NCBI GenBank assembly: GCA_039931555.1
Contig: JBDTRP010000171.1
Coordinates: forward strand, 1 to 64,000
Length of the DNA stretch: 64,000 nt
Source: JAENVT01 sp039931555
Lineage (GTDB): Bacteria; Actinomycetota; Acidimicrobiia; Acidimicrobiales; Ilumatobacteraceae
Reading direction: 5' to 3'
The position numbers and the translations under genes are program-made. This document shows, in pieces, positions 50,909 to 62,047 of the stretch. The notes below the pieces were generated by a model. That model made no database searches, had not been told where the DNA came from, and saw only the letters and a list, made by a program, of their open reading frames with translations. The stretch's first letter is position 1. Each line of letters starts with the position of its first letter.

Positions 50909-52881
50909 GTGCGCGTGTCGTTCGACACCAACAAGCCAACGGCCGACTACGGAGCAAAAGACATCCAGGTTTTGGAAGGTCTCGACCCCGTCAGGAAACG
51001 GCCGGGAATGTACATCGGGTCCACTGGTTTGGCGGGCCTCCACCACCTGATTTGGGAGGTCGTCGACAACGCTGTCGATGAGGCGATGGCGGGCTTCTGC
51101 ACGCGCATCGCGGTGACCCTCTTGCCCGATGGTGGCTGTCGCGTCGACGACAACGGTCGCGGTGTCCCGGTCGATCCGTACCCGTCGGGCCCACACAAGG
51201 GCAAGAGCGCGGCAGAGGTCGTGTTGACCGTGCTGCATGCCGGCGGCAAGTTCGGCGGCGCCGGGTACAAGGTGTCGGGTGGTTTGCACGGCGTCGGTGT
51301 CAGCGTGGTCAACGCGCTCAGCGAGCGACTGTTCATCGAGATCGACAAAGGCGGCAAGCGATACCAGCAGGAGTACGCCAAGGGTGGCAAGCCGCAAGGC
51401 AAGCTCACCATGGTCGGCGAGACGCCGGCCCATGGTCCGCTGTCGCGCAAGAACGGCACGTCGGTCTCGTTCTGGCCCGACCCCACGGTGTTCCTCGCCG
51501 AGGGAACCGAGTTCGTGGCCCGCACGGTCCTCGAGCGATTGCAGACGATGGCGTTCCTCAACCGCGGCCTCGAGATCATCTTCCTCGACGAGCGGCCGGA
51601 TCGCCAGTTCGAGCAGACGTTCCAGTACAAGGGCGGCATCGTCGACTTCGTCAAGCACCTCAACGCCTCGAAAGAAGCGCTCTTCGCCAAGGTCGCCCAC
51701 TTCGAGGACGAGGACGAGGGCGACAACCAGACGCTCGACATCGCCATCCAGTGGAACACCGGGTACTACGAAGGCATCCACGGCTACGCCAACGGCATCT
51801 CCACCATCGAAGGTGGCATGCACGTCGAGGGTTTCAAGACCGCACTGACCAGCGTGGTCAACAAGTACGCGCGAGCCAAGAACCTGCTCAAAGAGAAAGA
51901 CGAGAACCTGCTCGGCGAAGACATTCGCGAGGGCCTCACCGCGATCGTGTCGGTGAAGTTGCGCGACCCGCAGTTCGAAGGCCAGACCAAGGCCAAGTTG
52001 GGCAACGTGCCCATGCGATCGTTCGTGCAGAAAGCGACCAACGAGCGCCTTGCCGAATGGTTGGAGGAGAACCCACCCGAGGCCAACCGGTTGGTCAAGA
52101 AGGCACAGGCTGCGGCGCAAGCCCGACTGGCCGCCAAGAACGCCCGCAACGCCATTCGCCGCAAGACCGCGCTGACCGGGGCCGGCATGCCCGACAAGTT
52201 GAAGGACTGCAGCAGCGGTAACCCCGATGAGAGCGAACTGTTCATCGTCGAGGGCGACTCTGCCGGTGGCTCGGCGCTGAACGCTCGCGACCCGCGCACC
52301 CAAGCACTGCTGCCGATCCGCGGCAAGATCCTCAACGTCGAGCGCGCCCGGCTCGACAAGATGCTGAAGAACAATGAAGTGCAGAGCCTGATCACCGCGA
52401 TCGGCGGTGGCGTCGGAGAAGAGTTCGATGCCGCCAAGGCGCGGTACCACAAGGTGATCCTGTTGGCCGACGCCGACGTCGATGGCAGCCACATCCGCAC
52501 GCTGCTGCTCACGTTCTTCTACCGCCAGATGCGGCCGCTGGTCGAGGCCGGGTACGTGTACATCGCCCAGCCGCCGCTGTTCTCGACGGTTGTCGGCAAG
52601 GAGAAGATCTACCTGAAAGACGATCGGGCAAAGGCCGTGTGGCTCGAGGCCCATCCCAATCACAAGAAGGACTTCTCGCGATTGAAGGGTCTCGGCGAGA
52701 TGGACTGGGAAGAGCTCAAGCCAACGACGATGGACGCAGCGACGCGTACGTTGTTGCAGGTCGAGGTCGAAGAGGCCGCTCTGGCCGACGAGATGATGAG
52801 CGTGTTGATGGGTGACGACGTCGAATCACGCAAGAACTTCATCGTCACCAATGCACGCGACGTGCGGAACCTGGACTTCTG

Positions 52882-52882
<1 letters not shown>
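50909..52882 (+). CDS. gyrB: DNA gyrase subunit B
   Basis: 657 residues. GHKL ATPase (EVVDNAVDEAMAG, DNGRGVPVD, SGGLHGVGVSVVNAL), transducer domain, and TOPRIM (IVEGDSAGGSA, LLADADVDGSHIRTLLL) with the C-terminal GyrA-binding GLGEMDWEELKPTTMD. It lacks the insertion of proteobacterial GyrB, as in other actinobacteria. GTG 50909 is the first start; GTG 50915 has better spacing from GAGG. gyrA follows with a 1-base overlap. Confidence 0.98.
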
Positions 52883-56523
<3,641 letters not shown>

Positions 56524-56605
56524 TTCACTCATTTCACTCATCGAGCCACGGCTCCATCTCGGCACGAAGTCGTGCCCGAATCGGAATCCGACGTGGAGGT
56601 GGGGG

Positions 56606-56911
56606 ATGCGCGCGAAGGGCAGAGATCGTGGTCAGGCTGTCGCACTGCTGTTGATGGTCGTGGTGATGGCAGCATTGGCTGTCGTCGGCACGGGAGAGTT
56701 CAGTGTCCACATCATCGACCGTGGCCGGGCCCAGACCGCGGCCGATGCCGCCGCCTTGGCGGCGATCGACGGCGGCAGGGTCGAGGCGAGACGTCTGGCT
56801 GCCGACAATGGCGCCCGGCTGGTCAGCTACCTCGAGCGCGACGGCGCGATCACCGTGGTGGTCGACGTCGGTGGCCAACAGGCGACGGCTCGCGCTACCG
56901 ATGGACCGTAG
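56606..56911 (+). CDS. TadE/TadG-like pilus-assembly membrane protein
   Basis: 101 residues from ATG 56606 with GGAGGTGGGG upstream. RDRGQAVALLLMVVVMAALAVV followed by DRGRAQTAADAAALAAIDG matches the Flp pilus assembly TadE/G-like small protein pattern, with one helix and an outer domain. No other tad gene is present in the window. Confidence 0.82.
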   Translation: MRAKGRDRGQAVALLLMVVVMAALAVVGTGEFSVHIIDRGRAQTAADAAALAAIDGGRVEARRLAADNGARLVSYLERDGAITVVVDVGGQQATARATDGP

Positions 56912-56966
56912 CCCCAGGTAGTGGCCAGCATGGCCGGGTGCCCTGCTCTTGTCGGCCCGCGACGCC

Positions 56967-56972
56967 TACACT
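56967..56972 (+). promoter_or_regulatory. -10 hexamer for a leaderless gene
   Basis: TACACT followed by 6 bases, then GTG 56979. Confidence 0.5.
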
Positions 56973-56978
56973 GCAGCG

Positions 56979-58103
56979 GTGGACAGTGGTGTGCCCCAAG
57001 CCTCCAACCGTGCCGGTTCGCGGGCGGGTGGCGGTGGTGTGAAGCCGCCTGGCAACAAGTCCGGCTCCGCCAAGAGCAACGGCAACGGCTCGCAACGTCC
57101 CGGTCCGGTCGATCCGCGTACGGAGGATCCCAGCTCGCCGCTCGGCATCTCACGCGTCGGCAAGACCGTGTGGCGCCGACCGGGGGCATTGACACCGCGC
57201 ACCGCCAAGCATCGCGAGACCGGCAGCGTCGAAATGCCAATCGACTTCGCCGTCGCACTCCCGCTGGCACCGGTGCCCGTCGACGAGCCCGAGACACAAG
57301 GCCCCGACACGGTTGCCGATGCAGTCGTCGACACCGAAGCGAGGGCCCTCGCACCAACCGTCGAGGTGGTCGCCCCGGCTCCGTCGGCGACGACGCAGCT
57401 CGTGCCGATCGCGCCGTCACTGATCACGTGGGCACCAGCCGATCTGATGCCCGACCTCGCGCCGACCGAACTGGTGCCGACGGACCTGCCATTGACCCCG
57501 GTCCTCACCCCGGCGCCGATCCTCTACGACGAAGCGGCCACCATCGACGACGTCACCCAGATCGGCCCGATCCTCGAGACCCGGCCACTCCGGCGGCCGG
57601 TCACGTTCCGGCGCGCCCCGAAGCCGCGTGTGCGCCGCGTCACCAGGGTGGTTCGCCATGTCGACACCTGGAGCGTGTTCAAAGTCGCGTTGGTGTTCAA
57701 CGCGTTCTTCTACGCTGTCGCCCTCGTGGCCGGCGTGTTGCTGTGGCAGGTCGCTTATGCGACGGGCACCATCGACAACGTCGAGAAGTTCTTCGAGGGC
57801 TTCGGCTGGGAGACCTTCAACTTCAACGGCGGCCAGATCTTCCACAACGCCTGGATCGCCGGATTGTTCGTGGCGGTCGGGCTCACGGGTCTGGCCGTGT
57901 TGCTGGCCACGTTGTTCAACCTCATCACCGACCTGGTCGGTGGCATCCGCCTCAGCGTGTTGGAGGAAGAGGTGCGGCCACGTGTCGAGCGCGGCACCGA
58001 ACTGGTCGTCGACGAGCCGGTGGCGGCACCAACCGACGGCTCCAACGTCGCCGGGCCCGAAGAATCACCGGGCGACGTGGCAGACCAGGCAATTGCCGGT
58101 TGA
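56979..58103 (+). CDS. DUF3566 transmembrane protein
   Basis: 374 residues from GTG 56979; TTG 56949 is an alternative. A disordered Gly/Ser/Pro- and Ala/Pro-rich region covers about 220 residues. The DUF3566 domain follows: RRVTRVVRHVDTWSVFKVALVF, helix 1 (FNAFFYAVALVAGVLLWQVA), a loop, and helix 2 (AGLFVAVGLTGLAVLLATLFNLITDLVGG). This family is found immediately after gyrA in many actinobacteria. The function is unknown; a role at the division site has been proposed for relatives. The long disordered N-terminus is cytoplasmic. Confidence 0.88.
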   Translation: MDSGVPQASNRAGSRAGGGGVKPPGNKSGSAKSNGNGSQRPGPVDPRTEDPSSPLGISRVGKTVWRRPGALTPRTAKHRETGSVEMPIDFAVALPLAPVPVDEPETQGPDTVADAVVDTEARALAPTVEVVAPAPSATTQLVPIAPSLITWAPADLMPDLAPTELVPTDLPLTPVLTPAPILYDEAATIDDVTQIGPILETRPLRRPVTFRRAPKPRVRRVTRVVRHVDTWSVFKVALVFNAFFYAVALVAGVLLWQVAYATGTIDNVEKFFEGFGWETFNFNGGQIFHNAWIAGLFVAVGLTGLAVLLATLFNLITDLVGGIRLSVLEEEVRPRVERGTELVVDEPVAAPTDGSNVAGPEESPGDVADQAIAG

Positions 58104-58147
58104 GTCCGGTGGAAGGCGCCCGATAGCCTGACGGCTCCGTCGTAGAC

Positions 58148-58221
58148 GGGGCTATAGCTCAGTTGGTTAGAGCGTCACACTGATAATGTGAAGGTCGCTG
58201 GTTCGATTCCAGCTAGCCCCA
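58148..58221 (+). tRNA. ileT: tRNA-Ile (GAT)
   Basis: 74 bases folding as a complete cloverleaf. The 7-bp acceptor GGGGCTA (58148-58154) pairs with TAGCCCC (58214-58220) and discriminator A58221 follows. The D arm has AGTTGGTTAGAGC, the anticodon loop CTGATAA has GAT at 58182-58184, and the T arm has GGTTCGATTCC. CCA is not encoded: the next bases are CCG. It is the usual tRNA downstream of gyrA in actinobacteria. Confidence 0.97.
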
Positions 58222-58223
58222 CC

Positions 58224-58358
58224 GTGAAAGCACTGCGTCGAGCGTTTGTGGCCCTCTCTCTTGCCGGTGCAGTCGCCGGCATCTTGCGAGTACGCGGCAA
58301 GGGGGGTGTTCCCCCGCAGGAGGGTGGCTGGCGCGAGCTCAAACTGCCCCCGACATGA
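58224..58358 (+). CDS. 44-residue DLW-39-like small protein abutting tRNA-Ile
   Basis: GTG 58224 lies 3 bases after the tRNA discriminator base, leaving no space for a ribosome-binding site. The product starts KALRRAFVALSLAGAVAGIL, a hydrophobic helix, and ends RGKGGVPPQEGGWRELKLPPT. Size and position resemble the tiny DLW-39 proteins found behind this tRNA in other actinobacteria. Its stop overlaps the next start (ATGA), which supports its translation. Confidence 0.7.
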   Translation: MKALRRAFVALSLAGAVAGILRVRGKGGVPPQEGGWRELKLPPT

Positions 58359-59347
58359 CTGCGCCCGATGCGGGTCCGATCGTCGGGCTCGTCGGCTATG
58401 GGGTGACCGGCCGGCGCATCGGTACGCACCTGTTGCGCCGAGGGACGAACGTGGCCATCTACGACCCCGGAGCGCCCGGGTCGCCGCGTGGCGCCGTGAC
58501 GGTTGCCGACGCTGCTGATCTGGCGGTCACCGACGTGGTCGCCCTCTGCCACCCGCATCCGCACGCCCATCTCGCAGCCGAGTTCCTGGCGGCTGGGGTT
58601 TCGGTGGTGTCGATGTCTGCCGACATCACCGACGTGCGCACCCTGGTCGACCTCCATGACCGTGCCCACCGAAGCGGGGCGGCCTTGATCGTCGGTGCGG
58701 CGATGAGCCCCGGCCTGTCGGGCCTGCTGGCCGATCACCTCTGCCGGCAGTTGCACGTGGCCGAGGAGATCCACGTCGCCACCCACGGCACCGCCGGACC
58801 GGCCTGCGCCGCGCAGCACCACGATGCGCTCGGCGAGACGGCGATCGGGTGGCACGATGGCGTGTGGATCGAGCGCCCCGGTGGCAGCGGGCGCGAGCTC
58901 GACTGGTTTCCCGAGCCGATCGGTGCACGCGACTGCTATCGCGGCGCGTTGCCGGACCCGTTCCTGCTCCACCAGATCTTCCCGACGGCGTCACGCATCA
59001 GTGCACGCGTGTCGGGGACGCGCCGCGACCGGCTCACGGCCAGGTTTCCCATGCTGACGCCGCCGCACGCTGCGGGCGACATCGGTGCCGTGCGGGTCGA
59101 GGTGCGCGGTGCCGCGGCCGACGGCGCCAGGGTCACGGTGATCGCCGGTGCGTCCGGGCCGACGAGCCATCTGGCCGCGGCGGTGACGTCGGCGTGCATC
59201 GAGGCCTGCCTGGGCGGAACGATCGAGCCCGGGGTCCACGTAGTGGGCGGAGCCACGCTTGATCCACCCAAGCTCCTTCGCCGAGCGGTCGAGCTGGGCG
59301 TGCAGTTGCAAGAGTTCACCGGAGTTGCCCGGTCTTCGACGTGGTAG
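58355..59347 (+). CDS. NAD(P)-binding oxidoreductase-like protein
   Basis: 330 residues from ATG 58355 (ATGA overlap). A Rossmann fold at the N-terminus (VGLVGYGVTGRRIGTHLLRRG, VAIYDPGAPG, AALIVGAAMSPGLSGLLADHL) resembles saccharopine-dehydrogenase/homoserine-dehydrogenase-like proteins. The C-terminal part lacks a motif that identifies a substrate. Coupled to the small ORF behind tRNA-Ile. Confidence 0.75.
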   Translation: MTAPDAGPIVGLVGYGVTGRRIGTHLLRRGTNVAIYDPGAPGSPRGAVTVADAADLAVTDVVALCHPHPHAHLAAEFLAAGVSVVSMSADITDVRTLVDLHDRAHRSGAALIVGAAMSPGLSGLLADHLCRQLHVAEEIHVATHGTAGPACAAQHHDALGETAIGWHDGVWIERPGGSGRELDWFPEPIGARDCYRGALPDPFLLHQIFPTASRISARVSGTRRDRLTARFPMLTPPHAAGDIGAVRVEVRGAAADGARVTVIAGASGPTSHLAAAVTSACIEACLGGTIEPGVHVVGGATLDPPKLLRRAVELGVQLQEFTGVARSSTW

Positions 59348-59360
59348 CAGCCCCCGCCGG

Positions 59361-59366
59361 TACGTT
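59361..59366 (+). promoter_or_regulatory. -10 hexamer for a leaderless gene
   Basis: TACGTT followed by 6 bases, then GTG 59373. The same hexamer and spacing occur before GTG 24554. Confidence 0.55.
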
Positions 59367-59372
59367 TGAGGC

Positions 59373-60242
59373 GTGAGCGACACTCCGACCGATCCCGTGA
59401 TCCCGTGGCTGCCCGAGGGCCGAACGCTGTTGGTCCCCGGTCGCGGCGAGCTCTTCTACCGCTTCCATCGTCACCTCAATCCTGACGCCCCAATCGCCTT
59501 GCTGCTGCACGGGTGGACGGCCAGTGGTGATCTGCAGTTCTTCACCGCCTACGAGGCCTTGGCCGCGCATTGTTCGTTCATCACGATCGATCACCGAGGT
59601 CATGGTCGCGGACTGCGTTCGGAGGAACGCTTCGAGTTGGAGGATGTCGCTGATGACGCGGCAACGCTCGTCCAAGCGCTCGGTGTTGCGCCGGTGATTG
59701 CCGTCGGGTACTCGATGGGTGGACCAGTGGCACTGCTGCTGGCGCGCCGCCACCCCCACCTGGTGCGGGCGATCGTCGTCGAGGCGACGGCGTTGGAATG
59801 GTGCTCGTCGAGGCTTGACCGGATTCGCTGGAAGACCGTACGGATCATCGGGCCCATGCTGCGCTCGTTCGCCTATCAGCGCTGGCTGCGGCACGGCATT
59901 GGTCGGTTGTTGGGCAAGGGTCACCCGACGCAGGTCTACGTGCCGTGGCTCAGTGGCGAGATGCGTCGCAACGATGCGCAAGCGATCGTGCAAGCCGGAC
60001 AGGCCCTCAGTCGATTCGACGCCCGGCCGTGGGCGGCTGAGCTCCACAAGCCCGCGGCCGCGATGGTCACCACCCGCGATCGCCTCGTCAAGCCGCGCAA
60101 GCAGCGCGCCTTGGCCGAGGCGCTCGGCGCCGAGGTACGCGAGCTGGTCGGTGACCATCTCAGTGCGTGGGTGCACCCCGGCGAGTTCGCGGCCACGACC
60201 GTCGAGCTCGTCGAGCTCGTCGCCAAGTCGTCCGCACCCTGA
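59373..60242 (+). CDS. Alpha/beta-hydrolase
   Basis: 289 residues with the hydrolase core: oxyanion region LLLHGWTASGD, DHRGHGRGLRSEER, nucleophile elbow GYSMGG (Ser), acid in TTRDRLVKP and His in GDHLSAWVHP. Esterase, lipase or dehalogenase-like activity is possible; the Ser nucleophile excludes haloalkane dehalogenase. It starts at GTG 59373, 6 bases after TACGTT. It ends 8 bases from the convergent DUF1003 gene. Confidence 0.88.
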   Translation: MSDTPTDPVIPWLPEGRTLLVPGRGELFYRFHRHLNPDAPIALLLHGWTASGDLQFFTAYEALAAHCSFITIDHRGHGRGLRSEERFELEDVADDAATLVQALGVAPVIAVGYSMGGPVALLLARRHPHLVRAIVVEATALEWCSSRLDRIRWKTVRIIGPMLRSFAYQRWLRHGIGRLLGKGHPTQVYVPWLSGEMRRNDAQAIVQAGQALSRFDARPWAAELHKPAAAMVTTRDRLVKPRKQRALAEALGAEVRELVGDHLSAWVHPGEFAATTVELVELVAKSSAP

Positions 60243-60250
60243 CCCCGAGC

Positions 60251-60766
60251 TCAGTCGTCGTCGACCCTGTCGAGGCGATGCTCGATCGACTCGAGACGAT
60301 CAGCCAATCGCTCGATGGCTCGGCTGATTCGGTCAAGGCTGTCTTCCAACTCGCTCGAGCTGGCGACATCGGCGAGACCGAGGCGAACACCAGCCAGCTC
60401 GCGAGCGAGGAACTCGGTATCGGATTGGGTTCGTTCGGCGACGCGGCGGTCGAGCTCGGTCTGGACCCGATCGCGTTCCTCCTGACGGTTCTGGGCGAGC
60501 AGGATCAGCGGTGCTGCGTACGCCGCCTGCAGCGAAAGCAGCAAGGTGAGGCCGATGAACTGCCATTGGTCGAAACGGGTCTCGACGGGGCCGAAGCTGT
60601 TCCAGACCACCCAGGCAAAACAGAACACGCTCTGGTAGACGAGGAACCGCGCCGTGCCGATGAACCGGGCGACGCTCTCGCTGAACTGCCCGAACGCGTC
60701 GGGGTCGTAGTGCACGCCAAGGCGTGGCCGTTGCCGCGGTGTGGTGAGATCCTCGCGGCGCTTCAT
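60251..60766 (-). CDS. DUF1003 family membrane protein
   Basis: 171 residues from ATG 60766, overlapping the stop of the upstream CBS-domain gene (ATGA). The core DPDAFGQFSESVARFIGTARFL, two helices (VFCFAWVVWNSFGP, FIGLTLLLSLQAAYAAPLILLAQNRQ) and a C-terminal coiled coil (DRVQTELDRRVAERTQSDTE onwards) are the DUF1003 pattern. Function unknown; frequently paired with MgtE-N/CBS proteins as here. Confidence 0.9.
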   Translation of the reverse strand: MKRREDLTTPRQRPRLGVHYDPDAFGQFSESVARFIGTARFLVYQSVFCFAWVVWNSFGPVETRFDQWQFIGLTLLLSLQAAYAAPLILLAQNRQEERDRVQTELDRRVAERTQSDTEFLARELAGVRLGLADVASSSELEDSLDRISRAIERLADRLESIEHRLDRVDDD

Positions 60767-62001
60767 CGCGGAACTGCTCCCGTGCTCACCCGCCTGCGCT
60801 GACGCCACCCGGTCGGCAACGTGCGGTCGAGCACGTCGTCGACGGTGATCGCGCCGAGCAGCCGACCGGCTTCGTCGCAGACACCGAGGGCCAGCATGTT
60901 GTAGCTCGCCAAGCGCTCGGCCACCTCGCGCTCGGGCAGATCGGGAGTGATCGTGGGCTCCTCCTCGATGCACCGGCCGAGCTCCATGCTGGGCGGCTCG
61001 CGCAACAGTCGCTGGAAGTGAACGACACCGACGTACGTACCGGTGGGCGTCTTGTAGGGGGGTTGCACGACAAAGACCTGGGCGGCAATCGAGACCAGCC
61101 AATCGGGGTTGCGCAGTTCGGCCAGCGCTTCAGCGACGGTTGAGGTAGGCCCGAGGATGATGATGTCGGGCGTCATCAGCGCGCCGGCGGTGCCCTCGTC
61201 GTAGCTCAACAGGCGACGAACCTGATCGGCATCTTCGGCATCCATCGCCTCGAGGATCCGTGTGCGCTGCTCGCCCGGCATCTCGGCCAGCAGGTCGGCC
61301 AAGTCGTCGTACTCCATCTCCTCGAGCACGTTGACCAGGCGCTCGAGGTCGAGTCCTTCGATGATGCGCAGCTGCTCGGATTCGGGCAACTCCTCGAGCA
61401 GATCGGCTAGGCGCTCGTCATCCATCGCTTCGGCCAACTGCTTGCGTTGCGTCATCGGCATCGAGCGCACGACGCCGGCGACGTCGCTGGGGTGCATGTC
61501 GCGCAGGCGGGCGACTTCGGCGGCGACCTCTGACCCGGCGGTGTGGAACAACTCGGGCAGTTCGGCGACGTCGACCAACCGGTAGCTCGGGCGCCTGCGC
61601 AACGCGCTGCGCCGCGAGAGCCGAACCTTGGACAGCTGCCACCACGTTTGACGCCCATCGCCACCAGCTCGCATGGCGACATCGCTGACGGTCTCGTCGC
61701 CGACTCGCCGGTCGATGATGTCGCGTCCGATCAACACCTCACCGGCCTTCGGCTTGAACGGGTTGAGGTCGACGTCCCAGCTACGCAGCCGGGCGCCGTC
61801 GCTGTCGATCCCTGCGAGGCGACCGGCGTTGACGAAGATCCGCCGGCGCTGGCTGGTGGCGACGAAGCCGAGCACGCGTGGCGCGACCCCTGCGCGGCCG
61901 GGAATGACGACGATGTCGTCGAGGCGACCGATCGGCGCACCGCCGGCGTCGAGCAGCGGCAGGCGCATGACTCGAAATGCGTAGATCAGCTCGCCTGCCA
62001 T
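60763..62001 (-). CDS. PRC-barrel / MgtE-N / CBS protein
   Basis: 412 residues from ATG 62001. The N-terminal part (LIYAFRVMRLPLLDAGGAPIGRLDD, VLIGRDIIDRRV) looks like PRC-barrel folds. The middle (VARLRDMHPSDVAGVVRSMP, LADLLEELPESEQ, DLADLLAEMP) is an MgtE-N superhelix. A CBS pair (ALMTPDIIILGPTSTVAEAL, LLGAITVDDVLDRTLP) ends it. There is no membrane channel domain, so it is not itself the magnesium channel; it probably senses Mg or nucleotides and partners the DUF1003 protein. Confidence 0.88.
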   Translation of the reverse strand: MAGELIYAFRVMRLPLLDAGGAPIGRLDDIVVIPGRAGVAPRVLGFVATSQRRRIFVNAGRLAGIDSDGARLRSWDVDLNPFKPKAGEVLIGRDIIDRRVGDETVSDVAMRAGGDGRQTWWQLSKVRLSRRSALRRRPSYRLVDVAELPELFHTAGSEVAAEVARLRDMHPSDVAGVVRSMPMTQRKQLAEAMDDERLADLLEELPESEQLRIIEGLDLERLVNVLEEMEYDDLADLLAEMPGEQRTRILEAMDAEDADQVRRLLSYDEGTAGALMTPDIIILGPTSTVAEALAELRNPDWLVSIAAQVFVVQPPYKTPTGTYVGVVHFQRLLREPPSMELGRCIEEEPTITPDLPEREVAERLASYNMLALGVCDEAGRLLGAITVDDVLDRTLPTGWRQRRRVSTGAVPR

Positions 62002-62047
62002 GCCCGCCAGGCTACCCCGCATGCCTGCTCAGACGGGATGCATTGAA

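Noticed and set aside
50570..52663. 697-codon minus-strand open frame opposite gyrB
   Set aside because: Shadow of gyrB. Codon periodicity belongs to the plus strand.
58224..58360. A tRNA-Ala directly after tRNA-Ile, as in many actinobacteria
   Set aside because: No second cloverleaf is present; the space holds the 44-codon ORF.
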